64,000 nt of DNA from Chloroflexota bacterium (GCA_016861025.1 BOKO01000015.1:77294-141293); one strand, 5' to 3'. Shown: positions 48,943-62,309, counted from the first letter of the stretch. The notes: generated by a model from the letters alone, not told the origin. Numbers and translations: made by a program.

Positions 48943-49096
48943 TTCCTCTCGCCAAGGTCGAGTCGAAATAGAGCAATTGGGCAGCCCAGCCTTCGAGATG
49001 AGGCGACAGCTTTCGCTGCTTCACGCAGCATCGAGGCGCCGGCGCTATGAGGCGTAGAGACAGACTCTCCACCCTCCCCCACGCCACCGCCGGCGC

Positions 49097-50170
49097 TTAA
49101 CGAGAAATCAGTGGTAGATAAATCGACCCTCCGGTGAAGGTCAGTTGCCCGATCTTGTTGCCGTCCATCTCGGTGAACCACAGGTTGTTCTGGGCGTCCG
49201 CTGCAATCATCACTGCACCGCTTTGATCCGTGGGGATCGGAGTCTCGTTTAGCACGGCCCCGAAGGTCAGAACCTGCAGAATCTTGTTGCTGAAGTTTGC
49301 GACTATCCATAAACTGTCGCCTGGCCCAGACACAATGCCCTGCGGCCCGTTTGGACCTGCTGGCAGATCGAACTCGGTGATGGTTCCCAGCGGGGTGATT
49401 TTTCCAACGCGGTTGGCGCGGGTCTCTGTAAACCACAGGTTGCTATCCGGACCGGCAGCGATGCCGAACACCTTTGCGCCAATCTCATATTCTGTGATCG
49501 TCCCAGCAGGTGTAATCTTGCCGATCTTCATCCCCAGGTACTCTGTGAACCACAGCCCACCGTCGGGGCCAGCGACAATGTCGTTCAGGCCGCTATTCGG
49601 CGTGGGCACATTGTATTCCGCCAGCAACGTCCCAGAAGTGTTCATCTTGCCGATGCGGTTGCCGCCCTCCTCGCAAAACCACAGATTGCCATCCGATCCG
49701 ACGGTGATGGCGATCGGCATACTGTTGGCTTGCGGCAAGGGATATTCGGTAATCGCGCCGGTTGGCGTAAGACGGCCAATTTTGTTGCCGATGTACTCGG
49801 TGAACCAGATGTCGCCGTCTGGTCCGAGGACGACATCGGCAGGAAAGCTGCCAGCAGTGGGGATGACGTATTCAGTGAGCGACACGCCGTCGCTGGAGAT
49901 CAGTTTGCCGATCTTGTTGCCGTCCGTCTCGGTGAACCAGACAGCCCCCGCTGCGTCCACGGCGATCCCATAAGGTGCGCTACTGGCAGTAGGGATGACG
50001 TGCTCTACAATCGAATTGCTGACCAAGCTGCTGTACGCCAGCCCATTCTCTGCCCATACATCGGGTGAAAGAATTATGAAACAGGTCACTAGCGCGGCTA
50101 TGAGTAGACACGGCGATCGCAAAATCCTGCTCCCCGGGAAAGGCGAGGAACTCAACCGTTCAACGCCCAT
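49097..50170 (-). CDS. Secreted virginiamycin B lyase-like (NHL/SMP-30) beta-propeller
   Basis: 357 residues. Signal peptide (about 20-42), then seven tandem blades with the repeated pattern D-G-x-x-WFTE-x-x-GNKIGK-x-x-x-x-G (for instance [42 protein letters not shown]). The family includes streptogramin lyases (Vgb), but most Chloroflexi members are probably binding proteins; catalytic His/Glu were not pinned down. Ends in SIYLPLISR, the C-terminal motif shared with two other surface proteins. ATG at 50170 has AGGAGG 8 nt upstream; a GTG at 50179 overlaps that RBS. Confidence 0.8.
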   Translation of the reverse strand: MGVERLSSSPFPGSRILRSPCLLIAALVTCFIILSPDVWAENGLAYSSLVSNSIVEHVIPTASSAPYGIAVDAAGAVWFTETDGNKIGKLISSDGVSLTEYVIPTAGSFPADVVLGPDGDIWFTEYIGNKIGRLTPTGAITEYPLPQANSMPIAITVGSDGNLWFCEEGGNRIGKMNTSGTLLAEYNVPTPNSGLNDIVAGPDGGLWFTEYLGMKIGKITPAGTITEYEIGAKVFGIAAGPDSNLWFTETRANRVGKITPLGTITEFDLPAGPNGPQGIVSGPGDSLWIVANFSNKILQVLTFGAVLNETPIPTDQSGAVMIAADAQNNLWFTEMDGNKIGQLTFTGGSIYLPLISR

Positions 50171-50293
50171 TTTGGACACCTCCTATGGAAAGACTTTTGC
50201 TGTGAGTTTCACATTTCGTCGATCCTTTGTGATGACTCCGGCGGAATTTTGAGCAAACGACGCAGCTTGGCGAATGACCCTTCGACAGCACAA

Positions 50294-51676
50294 TCAATCC
50301 CTCTCCACCTGCACTCGCAAGAAATGCGTCGAGCACGAAATACACGGGTCGTAGTTGCGGATCGCCTGCTCGCACTGCCAGGTCAGTTCGTTGAGCGGCA
50401 GATGTGCGCGCGGTTCGACGAAGGCGCGCAGGTCGGCTTCGATGGTGGCCTGGTTCTGCGCGGTTGGCGGCGTGATCTGCGCAGCGACGATCATCCCTTT
50501 TTCATCCAGTACATAGCGGTGGTAGAGGATGCCGCGCGGCGCTTCGGTGCAGCCGTGACCGACGCCCGCCTGCACGGTGTAGGACACGCTCGGCGCGTCG
50601 GGCATGGTGTAGTGATCCAGGATGCGCAGCGCCTCGTCGATGGCGTAGAGCGTCTCCACCCCGCGCACGACGATGCTCTGGAAGGGGTTGCGGCATTCGA
50701 CGCCCAAACCGGCTTCCTTTGCCGTCGCCTGCGCCAGCGGCGAGAGGCGGTCGAAGTTGAGACTGTAGCGCGCCAGCGGGCCCACGAAGTAGTTCGCCCG
50801 TCCTTTGATGGCGGCGTGCAGCGCGGTGCTGTGCGGTGCGTGCTCCTCGATCATGAACTCCTCGAACGCGGCAATGGGGATGTCCAGCCCGCAATTCGAG
50901 ACCAGCCGCCCTTCGTTGAAGGGATACTCGTCGGGATGGCGCAGCGCCACGAACTCGTACTCCTGCTCGAAATCAGGGAAGGGAAGCTGCCCTGTCCAGC
51001 GCACCAGCTCGATCATGGCGTCGCGCGCCCACTTCAGCTCCTCGACAATCTTGTCCCACTCGCGGCGCTTGGGGATGTGGTAGAAGCCGCCGACGCGCAC
51101 GTTGATCGGGTGAATCTCGCGCCCGCCGAGCAGCGCCACAATGTCGTTGCCCGCTTTCTTGATGCGCAGCGCCTGCGTCACCAGGTCGGGATGGTCGCCC
51201 GCCATCTGGATCGCATCGGCGTAGCCCAGGAAGTCGGGGGCGTGGAGCAAGAACGCGTGCAGCACGTGACTTTCGATCCACTCGCCGCAGTAGAGCAGCC
51301 GGCGCAGATCGCGCAGCGGGCCGGTCACCTGCACGCCAAACGCCTCCTCCATGGCGTGGACGGCGCTCATCTGGTAGGCGACAGGGCAGATGCCGCAGAT
51401 GCGCGCCGTGATGTCGGGCGCCTCGGCATAGGCGCGCCCGCGCAGAAAGGCCTCGAAGAAGCGCGGCGGCTCGTAGATGCGCAGCTCGGCCTCCTCGACC
51501 TTGCCATCTTTCACTTTGACATGAAAGGCGCCCTCGCCTTCGACGCGCGCCAGCGCATCGACGCGGACTGTCTTTGTCTTCAGCCGGAGATTGGTCGCGG
51601 TGTCCCGCGTCTCTCCTGGCGAAGCAGCCGGTTCGCGGAAATCTCCGGCTGCAGAATCAGTCGTGAGCGTGCTCAT
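50294..51676 (-). CDS. hydA: [NiFe] hydrogenase group 3b-like, large (catalytic) subunit
   Basis: 460 residues. Carries the Ni-Fe active site: L1 motif RICGICP and L2 motif DPCISC, so four Cys ligands are present. The C-terminus is [18 protein letters not shown]; the last nine residues would be removed by the maturation protease after His. Probably reversible H2 oxidation linked to NADP(H) through the neighbouring hydG and hydB products. Last gene of the hydB-hydG-hydD-hydA order known from Pyrococcus sulfhydrogenase. The ATG at 51676 overlaps the hydD end by 20 nt and has AAGGAG upstream. Confidence 0.93.
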   Translation of the reverse strand: MSTLTTDSAAGDFREPAASPGETRDTATNLRLKTKTVRVDALARVEGEGAFHVKVKDGKVEEAELRIYEPPRFFEAFLRGRAYAEAPDITARICGICPVAYQMSAVHAMEEAFGVQVTGPLRDLRRLLYCGEWIESHVLHAFLLHAPDFLGYADAIQMAGDHPDLVTQALRIKKAGNDIVALLGGREIHPINVRVGGFYHIPKRREWDKIVEELKWARDAMIELVRWTGQLPFPDFEQEYEFVALRHPDEYPFNEGRLVSNCGLDIPIAAFEEFMIEEHAPHSTALHAAIKGRANYFVGPLARYSLNFDRLSPLAQATAKEAGLGVECRNPFQSIVVRGVETLYAIDEALRILDHYTMPDAPSVSYTVQAGVGHGCTEAPRGILYHRYVLDEKGMIVAAQITPPTAQNQATIEADLRAFVEPRAHLPLNELTWQCEQAIRNYDPCISCSTHFLRVQVERD

Positions 51677-52448
51677 AAGCCTCACTCTCCTTGCGGAACG
51701 CTTCACTGCCGGCGTTGTAGGTGCGCAGCGCACGCTGGATCGCCGCCGGCGCCATGCCAAGCTGGTCACGCCACCATGCGGTCAGCGCGGCGGTGTTGGG
51801 CGTCTCCATGGGACCGTAGCAGCCGAAGCAGCCGCGCCCGTAGGCCGGGCAAAGCGCCTGGCAGCCCGCCTGCGTCACCGGGCCAAGACAGGCGATGCCC
51901 GCCGCCACCATCACACACGGCGCACCGCGCAGCTTGCACTCCATGCAGACGCTGTAGGTTGGGATGTTGGGTTTGCGCCCGTGCAGATACGCGCTGATCA
52001 CCTCGACCAGTTGATATTTGTTGATCGGGCAGCCGCGCAGCTCGAAGTCGACAAAGACGTGCTCGGCAATCGGCGACGAGCGTTTGAGCGTGTCGATGTA
52101 CTCCGGGTGGGCGTAGACCGCAGCGGTGAACTCGCGCACGTCGGCGAAGTTGCGCAGCGCCTGGATGCCGCCGGCGGTCGCACACGCGCCGATGGCGACC
52201 AGGAACTTCGACGCCTCGCGGATCTCGCGGATGCGTTCGGCGTCGCCCGGCGTGGTGATCGAGCCTTCGACCAGCGACACGTCATACGGGCCTTCCAGCA
52301 CCGCGCGCGACGCTTCGAGAAAATAGGCGATCTCGACCTGCCCGGTCACCGCCAGCAGCTCGTCTTCACAGTCGAGCAGGCTGAGCTGACAACCGTCGCA
52401 CGAGGCAAATTTCCAGACCGCCAGCCGTGGTTTGCGTTTGGTTGCCAT
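51657..52448 (-). CDS. hydD: [NiFe] hydrogenase small subunit (Fe-S electron-transfer subunit)
   Basis: 263 residues. Proximal-cluster motif [11 protein letters not shown] near the N-terminus, further Cys ligands in [22 protein letters not shown] and [14 protein letters not shown]...GRGCFGCYG; the pattern is the group 3 small subunit with three [4Fe-4S] clusters. No Tat signal, so the enzyme is cytoplasmic. The ATG at 52448 has GGAGGT 5 nt upstream and starts just past the hydG stop (52451). Overlaps the large subunit start. Confidence 0.92.
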   Translation of the reverse strand: MATKRKPRLAVWKFASCDGCQLSLLDCEDELLAVTGQVEIAYFLEASRAVLEGPYDVSLVEGSITTPGDAERIREIREASKFLVAIGACATAGGIQALRNFADVREFTAAVYAHPEYIDTLKRSSPIAEHVFVDFELRGCPINKYQLVEVISAYLHGRKPNIPTYSVCMECKLRGAPCVMVAAGIACLGPVTQAGCQALCPAYGRGCFGCYGPMETPNTAALTAWWRDQLGMAPAAIQRALRTYNAGSEAFRKESEAYEHAHD

Positions 52449-52450
52449 CG

Positions 52451-53329
52451 TTACACCTCCCACCTGCCAAAGAAGCGCTGAATGCGATCCATGCGAAAGA
52501 CCGGGCCGTCGCGACAGACGATGTGCGGCCCAAACTGGCAGTGACCGCACATCGCCATGCCGCACTTCATGTTGCGCTCCAGCGAAAGCCAGGTTTGCGC
52601 CGCACCGACGCCGCGTTTTTGCAGCGCCTGCACTGCGTAGCGCATCATCACCTCGGGGCCGCAGAGCAGCGCGGCGGCATTGCGCGGCTCGAAGGGCGCA
52701 CGCGGGATCAGCGCCGTCACCAGACCGACGTTGCCGTGCCAGTCGCCCGTGGCGCGATCCACCGTGACGTAGACTTCGAGGTCGAAACGGGCGCGCCAGC
52801 GTTCCAACTCGGCGCGGTAGAGCATATCCTCCGGCGTGCGCGCGCCGTAGAGCAGCACCACGCGCTCGTAGTCGCCCCGGTTCGCCACCAGCTGATAGAG
52901 CGCCGGACGCAGCGGCGCCAGCCCAATGCCGCCAGCCACGATCACGATGTCTTTGCCCTTCAGATCTTCGAGCGGCCAGTGCGTGCCAAAGGGACCGCGC
53001 ACGCCGATCACATCGCCTTCATGCAGCGTCGCCATGCGTCGCGTCACGGCGCCGACTGCGCGCGTGGTGTGCACCAGCCGATCCGGGTCCGCCGGATCGC
53101 CGCTGATCGAGATGGGGATTTCGCCCAGCCCGAAGATGTAGAGCATGTTGAACTGGCCGGGGGTGAACGCGCCGTGCTGGCGCGCGCTCACCGGCGTTAA
53201 CTCGACGGTGAAGGTGTCGTCGTTCTCCTGCACGCGGCGAGTGACGCGGCAGCGATAAGGTTTGCAGGCGCTGGAGCCGTAGACTGGCGTCGATGGGCGC
53301 TGCAATGTGCGCAAGGCTGTTTGCATCAT
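52451..53329 (-). CDS. hydG: Hydrogenase FAD/NAD(P)-binding (gamma) subunit
   Basis: 292 residues. Ferredoxin-NADP reductase fold: FAD domain [21 protein letters not shown] (R/I-x-x-S style), NAD(P) motif [12 protein letters not shown], and C-terminal [17 protein letters not shown] for a [2Fe-2S] cluster. Exchanges electrons between the hydB iron-sulfur subunit and NAD(P)H. Two adjacent ATGs (53329, 53326), the first with AGGAGGG upstream. Starts 16 nt after hydB. Confidence 0.93.
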   Translation of the reverse strand: MMQTALRTLQRPSTPVYGSSACKPYRCRVTRRVQENDDTFTVELTPVSARQHGAFTPGQFNMLYIFGLGEIPISISGDPADPDRLVHTTRAVGAVTRRMATLHEGDVIGVRGPFGTHWPLEDLKGKDIVIVAGGIGLAPLRPALYQLVANRGDYERVVLLYGARTPEDMLYRAELERWRARFDLEVYVTVDRATGDWHGNVGLVTALIPRAPFEPRNAAALLCGPEVMMRYAVQALQKRGVGAAQTWLSLERNMKCGMAMCGHCQFGPHIVCRDGPVFRMDRIQRFFGRWEV

Positions 53330-53345
53330 AGGTCTCCCTCCTTCC

Positions 53346-54509
53346 TCACGCCATCTCCAGGATCGGCTCGGCGGGCGGCTGACCGACATCCTCGGCGCGC
53401 AGCGCGGCCACCTCCGCCGTCAGGTCGATGCCGACCGGGCACCACGTAATGCAGCGCCCGCAGCCAACGCAGCCGATGTTGCCGAATTGATCCTGCCAGC
53501 CCGCCAGCTTGTGCGTCAGCCACTGGCGATAGCGCGCCTTCGCCGAGGTGCGGATGCTGCCGCTGGAGATGAATGAGAACGCAGTCGAGAAGCACGAATC
53601 GGTGCGCCGCCAGCGTTCGGCGATCTGCCCGGTCAGGTCGGTCGTATCTTCGATGGTGAAGCAGAAGCAGGTGGGACAGACCAGCGTGCAGTTGCCACAG
53701 GTCAGGCAGCGCTCGGCGACCGCGTCCCAGTACGGGTGCTCGACGTTGCGGTAGAGCAGTTCCTGCAAGCCGGCGGTCTCCAGCGTGCGCCCCATCTGAC
53801 TTGCCGCCTGCGCCACGATCGCCTCCGCCAGCTCGATCTCGCCCTCACTCGCCGCGCGATGGGGAAGCTCCGCCAACACCTCGGCGCCGCGCTCACTGCC
53901 CACCGCGACGACGAAGCGATGCTCGCCCTCCATCAGCTCGGTCAGCGCCAGGTCGTAGCCGGGCCCGACGGACGGCCCGGTTCCCAACGATGCACAGAAG
54001 CAGGTGGCGCCCGCCTGTCCGCAGTTGACCGCCACGATGAAGGCGGCGCCGCGCCGCGCCTGATAATCATCGTCGATCACGGCGCCGCGCGTGTAGATGT
54101 CGTCGAGCCGTTGGATCGCGGCCAGCTCGCAAGCGCGCACGCCGACCAAGGCATAGCGCGGCGGCGGGCTGCCGTCGTCGATGAACTCGAAGCCGTCTGC
54201 GGTTTTGCGCGCCCGCCAGAGCATACGCAGGGGAGGGCTGAGGAAGCGCTTCCAACTGTGCGGGCCTACAGTGTAGCCAAAGAGCGCGTCGTCGCCGCGC
54301 CGCGCCAGCCGATAACTGCCACCCGCCTGCACGTCAGTCCAGCCGATGGGCAACTCCTCGACGCGGTCAACCGCGCCGTAGATGATGACATTGTTCTCAA
54401 TTTGAGGGGCGATGACCGTATAGCCGCGCGTGCGCAGGGCGTCGAAAAGCTGCTGCAAATCGGTGCGGTCGAGGACATACAACCGGTCGTGTGGTTCGTG
54501 TTCGGTCAT
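53346..54509 (-). CDS. hydB: Hydrogenase beta subunit, two [4Fe-4S] clusters
   Basis: 387 residues. N-terminal AsrA-like domain ([27 protein letters not shown]) and two ferredoxin-type clusters: [17 protein letters not shown] and [16 protein letters not shown]. Passes electrons to the flavoprotein subunit; in related sulfhydrogenases this subunit with hydG can also reduce polysulfide. First gene of the hydBGDA set. ATG at 54509 with GGAG upstream, 119 nt after the acyl carrier gene; that gap holds a long inverted repeat. Confidence 0.92.
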   Translation of the reverse strand: MTEHEPHDRLYVLDRTDLQQLFDALRTRGYTVIAPQIENNVIIYGAVDRVEELPIGWTDVQAGGSYRLARRGDDALFGYTVGPHSWKRFLSPPLRMLWRARKTADGFEFIDDGSPPPRYALVGVRACELAAIQRLDDIYTRGAVIDDDYQARRGAAFIVAVNCGQAGATCFCASLGTGPSVGPGYDLALTELMEGEHRFVVAVGSERGAEVLAELPHRAASEGEIELAEAIVAQAASQMGRTLETAGLQELLYRNVEHPYWDAVAERCLTCGNCTLVCPTCFCFTIEDTTDLTGQIAERWRRTDSCFSTAFSFISSGSIRTSAKARYRQWLTHKLAGWQDQFGNIGCVGCGRCITWCPVGIDLTAEVAALRAEDVGQPPAEPILEMA

Positions 54510-54535
54510 AATTCATCTCCGCAGCAAAATGGAAG

Positions 54536-54624
54536 ATGGAACGCGGATGCGGCGGATGCACCGGATACACCGGATTTTCTGAAAAATCCGCGTCAATCCG
54601 CCTGATCTGCAATCCGCGTTCCAT
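54536..54624. repeat. Long imperfect inverted repeat between the ACP gene and hydB
   Basis: Outer arms ATGGAACGCGGAT (54536-54548) and ATCCGCGTTCCAT (54612-54624) are perfect 13-mers; further pairing continues inward to CGGATTTT / AAAATCCG around a 3-4 nt loop. The 89-nt hairpin fills the gap and is built of GGAT(T/G) units. Looks like a dispersed repeat of the chromosome. It could also attenuate transcription or stabilise mRNA between ACP and hydrogenase genes. Confidence 0.55.
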
Positions 54625-54628
54625 TCAT

Positions 54629-54889
54629 TTACATGCGCGCCATCAGATACGCCGTCAGGTTCTCCAGCGTGTTGACCTTGCCGTAGTCCTTTTCAGGAAT
54701 CTCGACGCCGACTTCCTTGTTCAGCGCGATCAAGAAGTTGAGGAAATCGAACGAGTCGATCTCCAACGTCTCGCGGATGTCGTCGTGCGGGCGCAGGTCA
54801 TCGAGATCGGCTTCGGGCGCCAGACCGCGCAACTGGTTGAGGATCAGTTGATGCAGCTCGTCCTTGCTCATCGCTTTGGTTGCAATCAT
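54629..54889 (-). CDS. Acyl carrier protein
   Basis: 86 residues. Helical four-helix carrier: the phosphopantetheine Ser46 lies in LEIDSFDFLNFLIALNKE (D-S-F-D instead of the more common D-S-L-x), followed by EVGVEIPEKDYGKVNTLENL. ATG at 54889 has AAGGAG 8 nt upstream. Stands 20 nt after the E2 gene and before the hydrogenase genes. A separate ACP next to a 2-oxoacid dehydrogenase is not standard; it may receive an acyl group, or belong to an unidentified biosynthetic step. Confidence 0.88.
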   Translation of the reverse strand: MIATKAMSKDELHQLILNQLRGLAPEADLDDLRPHDDIRETLEIDSFDFLNFLIALNKEVGVEIPEKDYGKVNTLENLTAYLMARM

Positions 54890-54909
54890 GGATTTTTCTC
54901 CTTTTTCGT

Positions 54910-56176
54910 TTACACGCCAAACAGCGTCGTCGGCTCTTGCAGCAGCTTGTTCAGCACGTCCAGAAACTCGGCGCCCACGCGTCCATCCGTGGCGCGGTGG
55001 TCGCCGGCAAGCGTGGCGTGGACGACCGGGCGCACGCCGAGCATCCCCTTCTCCACCCACACTTCCTCGATCACCTTGCCGAAGCCGACCAACGCCACCT
55101 GTGGCGGGTAGATGACGCCGAAAACCTTTTCGACGCCCATGTCGCCCAGGCTGGTGACGGTGATCGTGGCGTCGGTCAGCTCGGAGCTGCGCAGGCGACC
55201 GGCGCGCGTGCGCATGATCAGGTCGCGCAGGTTTTCCATCAGTTCGTCGGCGCTCTTGAGATCGGCGTGATGCAGCGCCGGCGTGACCAGCCCACCCTGG
55301 CGCAACGCAATTGCAAAACCGATATGGATGCCCTCGGCAACCTGCAACGCATCGTCCACCCAGTAGCCGTTGAGTTGTGGAACCTTGGTCAGCGCCTTCG
55401 CAACCGCTTTGATCAGCAGCACGGCGGGCAAAATCCGGTTCTGGATCGAGCGCTGCAGATTCTCAGTCTCCAGCCACGCCAGCGCGTTCGTCATATCGAT
55501 GCGCGTCTCCAGATAGTAGTGCGGGATGTCGCGGTTGGCGCGCGCCATTGCCAGCGCAATCGCACGGCGCATCCCGGCCTGGAAGTCGGCGCTTCCCTTG
55601 TCTTTCGGGCGCTCGACCGGGGTCGCGGCCGGCGCAGCTTCTGGCTCGACAGCGGGTTTCGCTGCAACGGCTGCGGCTTCAGTGGGCGGCGGTGCGGCGC
55701 GCGCCTTGAGCGCCTCCGCCGCGCGCTCGACATCCGCTTTGTCGATGGCGCCGTGCGGACCCGTACCCTGCACCTGGCTGAGATCGACGCCCAACTCCTC
55801 GGCAAGTTTGCGCGCCAGCGGCGAGATGCGCACGCGATGGCCGTTGGTCGTCGGTCTTTCCTTCACCGCTTCGACTTTGGTCTCGACCGCGGCTTTGGGC
55901 GGCGCCTCCGCCACGGCAACTTGCACCGGCGCGCCTGTGGGCTTTGCCACACCGCCGTTGATGATCGCCAGCCGCGCGCCGACCGGCACCTCGGCGCCTG
56001 CCTCGGCTGCGAAGTCATGGATCACGCCATCCTCGAAGACCTCGACCTCGATGTCCCCCTTCTCCGTGCCGACGACGGCGACGACCTGCCCCCGCTTCAC
56101 CACGTCGCCCGGCTTGACCAGCCATTCCAACAGTTTGCCCGACTGCATGTCAGCGCCCAGGCTTGGCATCAGGAAT

Positions 56177-56184
<8 letters not shown>
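54910..56184 (-). CDS. Dihydrolipoamide acyltransferase (E2) of a 2-oxoacid dehydrogenase complex
   Basis: 424 residues. Lipoyl domain (1-80) with the lipoylated Lys42 in [11 protein letters not shown], Ala/Pro linker, peripheral-subunit-binding domain (about 130-170: [20 protein letters not shown] then [13 protein letters not shown]), and a catalytic domain with [16 protein letters not shown] (DHxxxDG). The ATG overlaps the E1 stop by 8 nt. Acyl group cannot be told: acetoin, pyruvate or branched-chain all possible. No dihydrolipoamide dehydrogenase (E3) gene lies in the window. Confidence 0.9.
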
Positions 56185-58213
<2,029 letters not shown>

Positions 58214-58258
58214 CGTCCTTCGCTCCTTTCGTCAACCGCAAGTTTGATTCTGGGATCG

Positions 58259-58343
58259 GGAGATTAGGAGATTAGGAGATTGGAGATTAGGGATTTTCGC
58301 TCTCAAGATTTTCAATCTCCGATCTCCTAATCTCCTAATCTCC
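58259..58343. repeat. 22-bp perfect inverted repeat made of GGAGATTA units
   Basis: Arms 58259-58280 and 58322-58343 are perfectly complementary over 22 bp. Each arm is a tandem of the 8-mer GGAGATTA; further units extend on both sides. The 41-nt centre (58281-58321) is partly T-rich. The element separates acetyl-CoA synthetase from the E1 gene. Repeats of this kind look like dispersed intergenic elements; it can form a strong hairpin. Confidence 0.6.
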
Positions 58344-58353
58344 AATCTCTTCC

Positions 58354-60141
<1,788 letters not shown>

Positions 60142-60187
60142 AGCCAGACTCCTTTTCCAATCGGGACAACCTCGCAACGGGGGAAAT

Positions 60188-60364
60188 AAAAAAGGCGTCC
60201 CTTGGCTGACAAAGCAACCCGGACGCCGTACCACGCAGCGTGAAACAGATATTTGGGAGAGCACGGCCGGCGTCGTTGCCAAGCCCTCGCCGGTCAACCG
60301 CAACGTTGCGAACAACCATCGAGGCGTGCACAGCCTTCTTTCCACTCTGGAGAGAAGTGCTCTC
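60188..60364 (-). promoter_or_regulatory. Structured leader with intrinsic terminator upstream of acsA
   Basis: Minus strand. A long-range 8-bp pairing GAGAGCAC (60364-60357) / GTGCTCTC (60264-60257) encloses about 90 nt that hold smaller hairpins (CGCAACGTTGCG; CCGGCG/CGCCGG). Downstream, GTGGTAC (60234-60228) directly abuts a terminator: GGCGTCC (60227-60221), 20-nt loop, GGACGCC (60200-60194), then TTTTTT. The terminator sits 46 nt upstream of the acsA ATG, with no gene end nearby, which fits leader-controlled termination. The GTGGTAC next to the terminator recalls a T-box, but the full T-box consensus and an AGUA specifier region are not clear. Confidence 0.5.
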
Positions 60365-60492
60365 TTAGTTTAGCAAAACACGGGGAACGCGTGAATAGTC
60401 AACTGGCTAGTTTGCGGAAAAATTCACAAGCGTGTGGAGATAATGGCGTCAAGATGGGCGTTGCCCGGTCCTTTGAAGCACGATTTTGCCGG

Positions 60493-60990
60493 TCAATCGG
60501 TGACGGCATCCAGGAGATCGAGGATGGCGGCGACACACTTGTCCACGCCCTGCTGCACCGCCGCGCTGACTGCCTGTCCATGGGCAAACTCACGCCCTTC
60601 CACGCCAAAGACCCACACCTGAGGCGGCAGGCGATTCAGGGTGCGCGCCAGATTAAGCAGCGCCGCCAGGTCAAAGGCATGGCTGGAGCAGAACGACAGG
60701 CTGCCCGGCAGCGACTCGCGGCTGAGGTCAAAGCAATGCACCGTCCCTGACGCCGCCCCCGAGTTCACCGCATCGACCACGATCAGCCGATCCACCTCCT
60801 GCCACGCGTCAAGCAGCGACGGATCGACCACGCTCGCTTCGACCACAGCGACGCCTGGCAGATCGCGGGCGCGCAGTGCATGCGCAACCAACCGCCCGGC
60901 GGCGTCATCCCCACGCCAGGCGTTGCCGATGCCGAGTATAAGGGTTTGCAGGGATGATTCCGGGGAGGCTGCACGCTTTGTTGACAGCAT
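60493..60990 (-). CDS. Hydrogenase maturation protease
   Basis: 165 residues. HyaD/HybD-type endopeptidase that trims the large-subunit C-terminus after nickel insertion. N-terminal motif LGIGNAWRGDDAAG holds the metal-binding Asp; a second Asp in VVDAVNSG and a His in SSHAFDL complete the nickel-sensing triad. It would act on the hydA product encoded 9 kb downstream on the same strand. Start ATG at 60990 has no strong RBS. It borders the cassette array; the next gene (60992) ends 1 nt away. Confidence 0.88.
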   Translation of the reverse strand: MLSTKRAASPESSLQTLILGIGNAWRGDDAAGRLVAHALRARDLPGVAVVEASVVDPSLLDAWQEVDRLIVVDAVNSGAASGTVHCFDLSRESLPGSLSFCSSHAFDLAALLNLARTLNRLPPQVWVFGVEGREFAHGQAVSAAVQQGVDKCVAAILDLLDAVTD

Positions 60991-60991
60991 T

Positions 60992-61300
60992 TCACTGAAA
61001 AGACTCTCTGTGGATTATCTGAAAACCTCCTTTGGATTTATTTCTTATTCCACTATCAAGTTCATAAAACAATTGCTCGATTCTCGTAGTTCCTGGTTTA
61101 TGTGCAGGCATTTTATGGTTGGTTCTTTTTCCATTGCTTGAAAATTCCCGAACACCGTCAATTGCGTTTCGAGGACGGCTATCTCCATTCTCAATACTTT
61201 CAAATATCATTAGCGATCTTTCCGCACAATCAGCAGCCCATTTGCCCAGACTTTGAAGTTCTTCTATTTTTATCTCGAAATATTCTTTTTCTCTTGTCAT
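60992..61300 (-). CDS. Imm5-like putative immunity protein, C-terminally altered
   Basis: 102 residues. Residues about 15-50 (LGKWAADCAERSLMIFESI, then NGDSRPRNAIDGVRE) closely follow the Imm5-type putative immunity family (pattern WAADCAE ... DxRPRxAIE). After about residue 55 the sequence no longer resembles the family and is AT-rich, so the C-terminal half seems replaced or truncated. It follows a cassette attachment site and is the last gene of the array; no site is seen after its stop. It reads on the same strand as the other cassettes. A 25-bp part of it recurs at 47080. Confidence 0.5.
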   Translation of the reverse strand: MTREKEYFEIKIEELQSLGKWAADCAERSLMIFESIENGDSRPRNAIDGVREFSSNGKRTNHKMPAHKPGTTRIEQLFYELDSGIRNKSKGGFQIIHRESFQ

Positions 61301-61351
61301 AGCCTATTTCAGAAGGAATTATCATTGAGACTTTTTATGCACAGATTCGCT

Positions 61352-61478
61352 GCCAAACAGTTGGCGTTACCCGCGGTGGGGGCGGCAGGACGCCTCCGAC
61401 TGGAAAAAATGTTAAGGTGCAGAACAAGACTTGGAATCGCGCCAGACTCCCCATCGTCGGATGCCTGCTTTGTTGGCC
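61352..61478 (-). repeat. Candidate attC site between the cassette genes at 61482 and 60992
   Basis: Minus strand, 127 nt: outer box GGCCAAC (61478-61472) just after the upstream stop codon, other outer box GTTTGGC (61358-61352). The arms partly match, including the ATCCGACGATGGGG versus ACCCGCGGTGGGG stretch. Boxes agree with RYYYAAC/GTTRRRY only loosely, so this is one of the less certain sites. Confidence 0.55.
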
Positions 61479-61481
61479 TGC

Positions 61482-61985
61482 CTATCTTGGCCAAATCACT
61501 TTGCCACAATTCGGCTCCAGTAAAATTACTGCTTTAGCCGCCAAAAGTCGAGCAGTTTCGGTTTTGCCGTCTCTTAAATATCTTTGAATTGATGCTTCTA
61601 CATCTTCGCCTTTGGCAGCGTCAATACTACGAACTAGGCAATCGACTCTGCGACCTATAAAGCCGGGTTTATCCTGCGATTGACCAAACTTTGTATCTCC
61701 AAAATCATAGGACTTTATTCTTTTCGGATATAAACTCTTAGCAGGATGTTTTCTATAAAATGTGTAAATATCGAAATCGTTAATGCCCGTGCTCCCATCA
61801 ATATAATGGAGTGCAGCACCTTGACATAATGCAATGCAGATTTTCCGACCAGCATACAACTTCGCCCATTCGGGATGCTTTTCAAAAAATTCAAATTCGT
61901 CTTTTTGAGCAATTTGAACCAACCTTCGTAAATCGGTGATTTCAATTGCTTGATATGACCTTCCTGCTGAACCTACTTTGCTCAT
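61482..61985 (-). CDS. Cassette protein of unknown function (nucleotidyltransferase-like motif)
   Basis: 167 residues, AT-rich (about one third GC in places), unlike the surrounding chromosome. No family is recognised with certainty. The segment GSTGINDFDIYTFYRKHP recalls the D-x-D region of small nucleotidyltransferase-like proteins, and the C-terminus has a helical LAAKAVILLEP. The ATG at 61985 lies directly after an attC outer box (GTTATCC), as in integron cassettes, and no RBS is visible. Function not assigned. Confidence 0.55.
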   Translation of the reverse strand: MSKVGSAGRSYQAIEITDLRRLVQIAQKDEFEFFEKHPEWAKLYAGRKICIALCQGAALHYIDGSTGINDFDIYTFYRKHPAKSLYPKRIKSYDFGDTKFGQSQDKPGFIGRRVDCLVRSIDAAKGEDVEASIQRYLRDGKTETARLLAAKAVILLEPNCGKVIWPR

Positions 61986-61986
61986 A

Positions 61987-62102
61987 GGATAACTGTGTTC
62001 GCTAATTGTTATCGTTAAGCAGCCTAACAGTTGGGTTCAGCCACATTGCGGAGCGACGTCGGCTGAACCCAACCAGTAGCACGCCAGCATGCTCTGTTAT
62101 CC
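61987..62102 (-). repeat. attC site between cassettes (62097 and 61482 genes)
   Basis: Minus strand, 116 nt. Outer boxes GGATAAC (62102-62096) and GTTATCC (61993-61987) are perfectly complementary; the inner stem GTTGGGTTCAGCC / GGCTGAACCCAAC pairs over 13 bp. The left outer box includes the stop codon of the upstream cassette; the other lies next to the start codon of the next. A GTTAGGC is also present inside the downstream arm. Confidence 0.75.
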
Positions 62103-62285
62103 CTTGGGCGGAGCATCCGCACGTCTCTTGCGCGCAATGGCGGCGCCGACCAACAGAAGCGCGATGCCGATGACGAAGAATGAAACCTTAACGGTCTCTC
62201 CTCCCACGAACGGTATAATCGCGGCGATGAGAAATAGGATTCCCGCGATGAGAAATCCCCAGTTTCCAATAATGTTCTTTGACAT
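62097..62285 (-). CDS. Small two-helix membrane protein
   Basis: 62 residues with two hydrophobic segments (WGFLIAGILFLIAAIIPFV, VSFFVIGIALLLVGAAIA) and a basic C-terminus (RKRRADAPPKG). AAGGAGG precedes the ATG, so it is well translated. Not assigned to a family. The stop codon lies in the attC outer box. Such small orphan membrane proteins are common in cassette arrays. Confidence 0.7.
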   Translation of the reverse strand: MSKNIIGNWGFLIAGILFLIAAIIPFVGGETVKVSFFVIGIALLLVGAAIARKRRADAPPKG

Positions 62286-62309
62286 GTGGCCTCCTTGTGT
62301 TCTTAAGTG

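Noticed and set aside
60188..60364. Assigning the acsA leader to a named riboswitch class
   Set aside because: Only TGGTAC beside a terminator matches a T-box; the AGUA loop, the specifier and the rest of the T-box consensus were not identified. Left as an unclassified structured leader.
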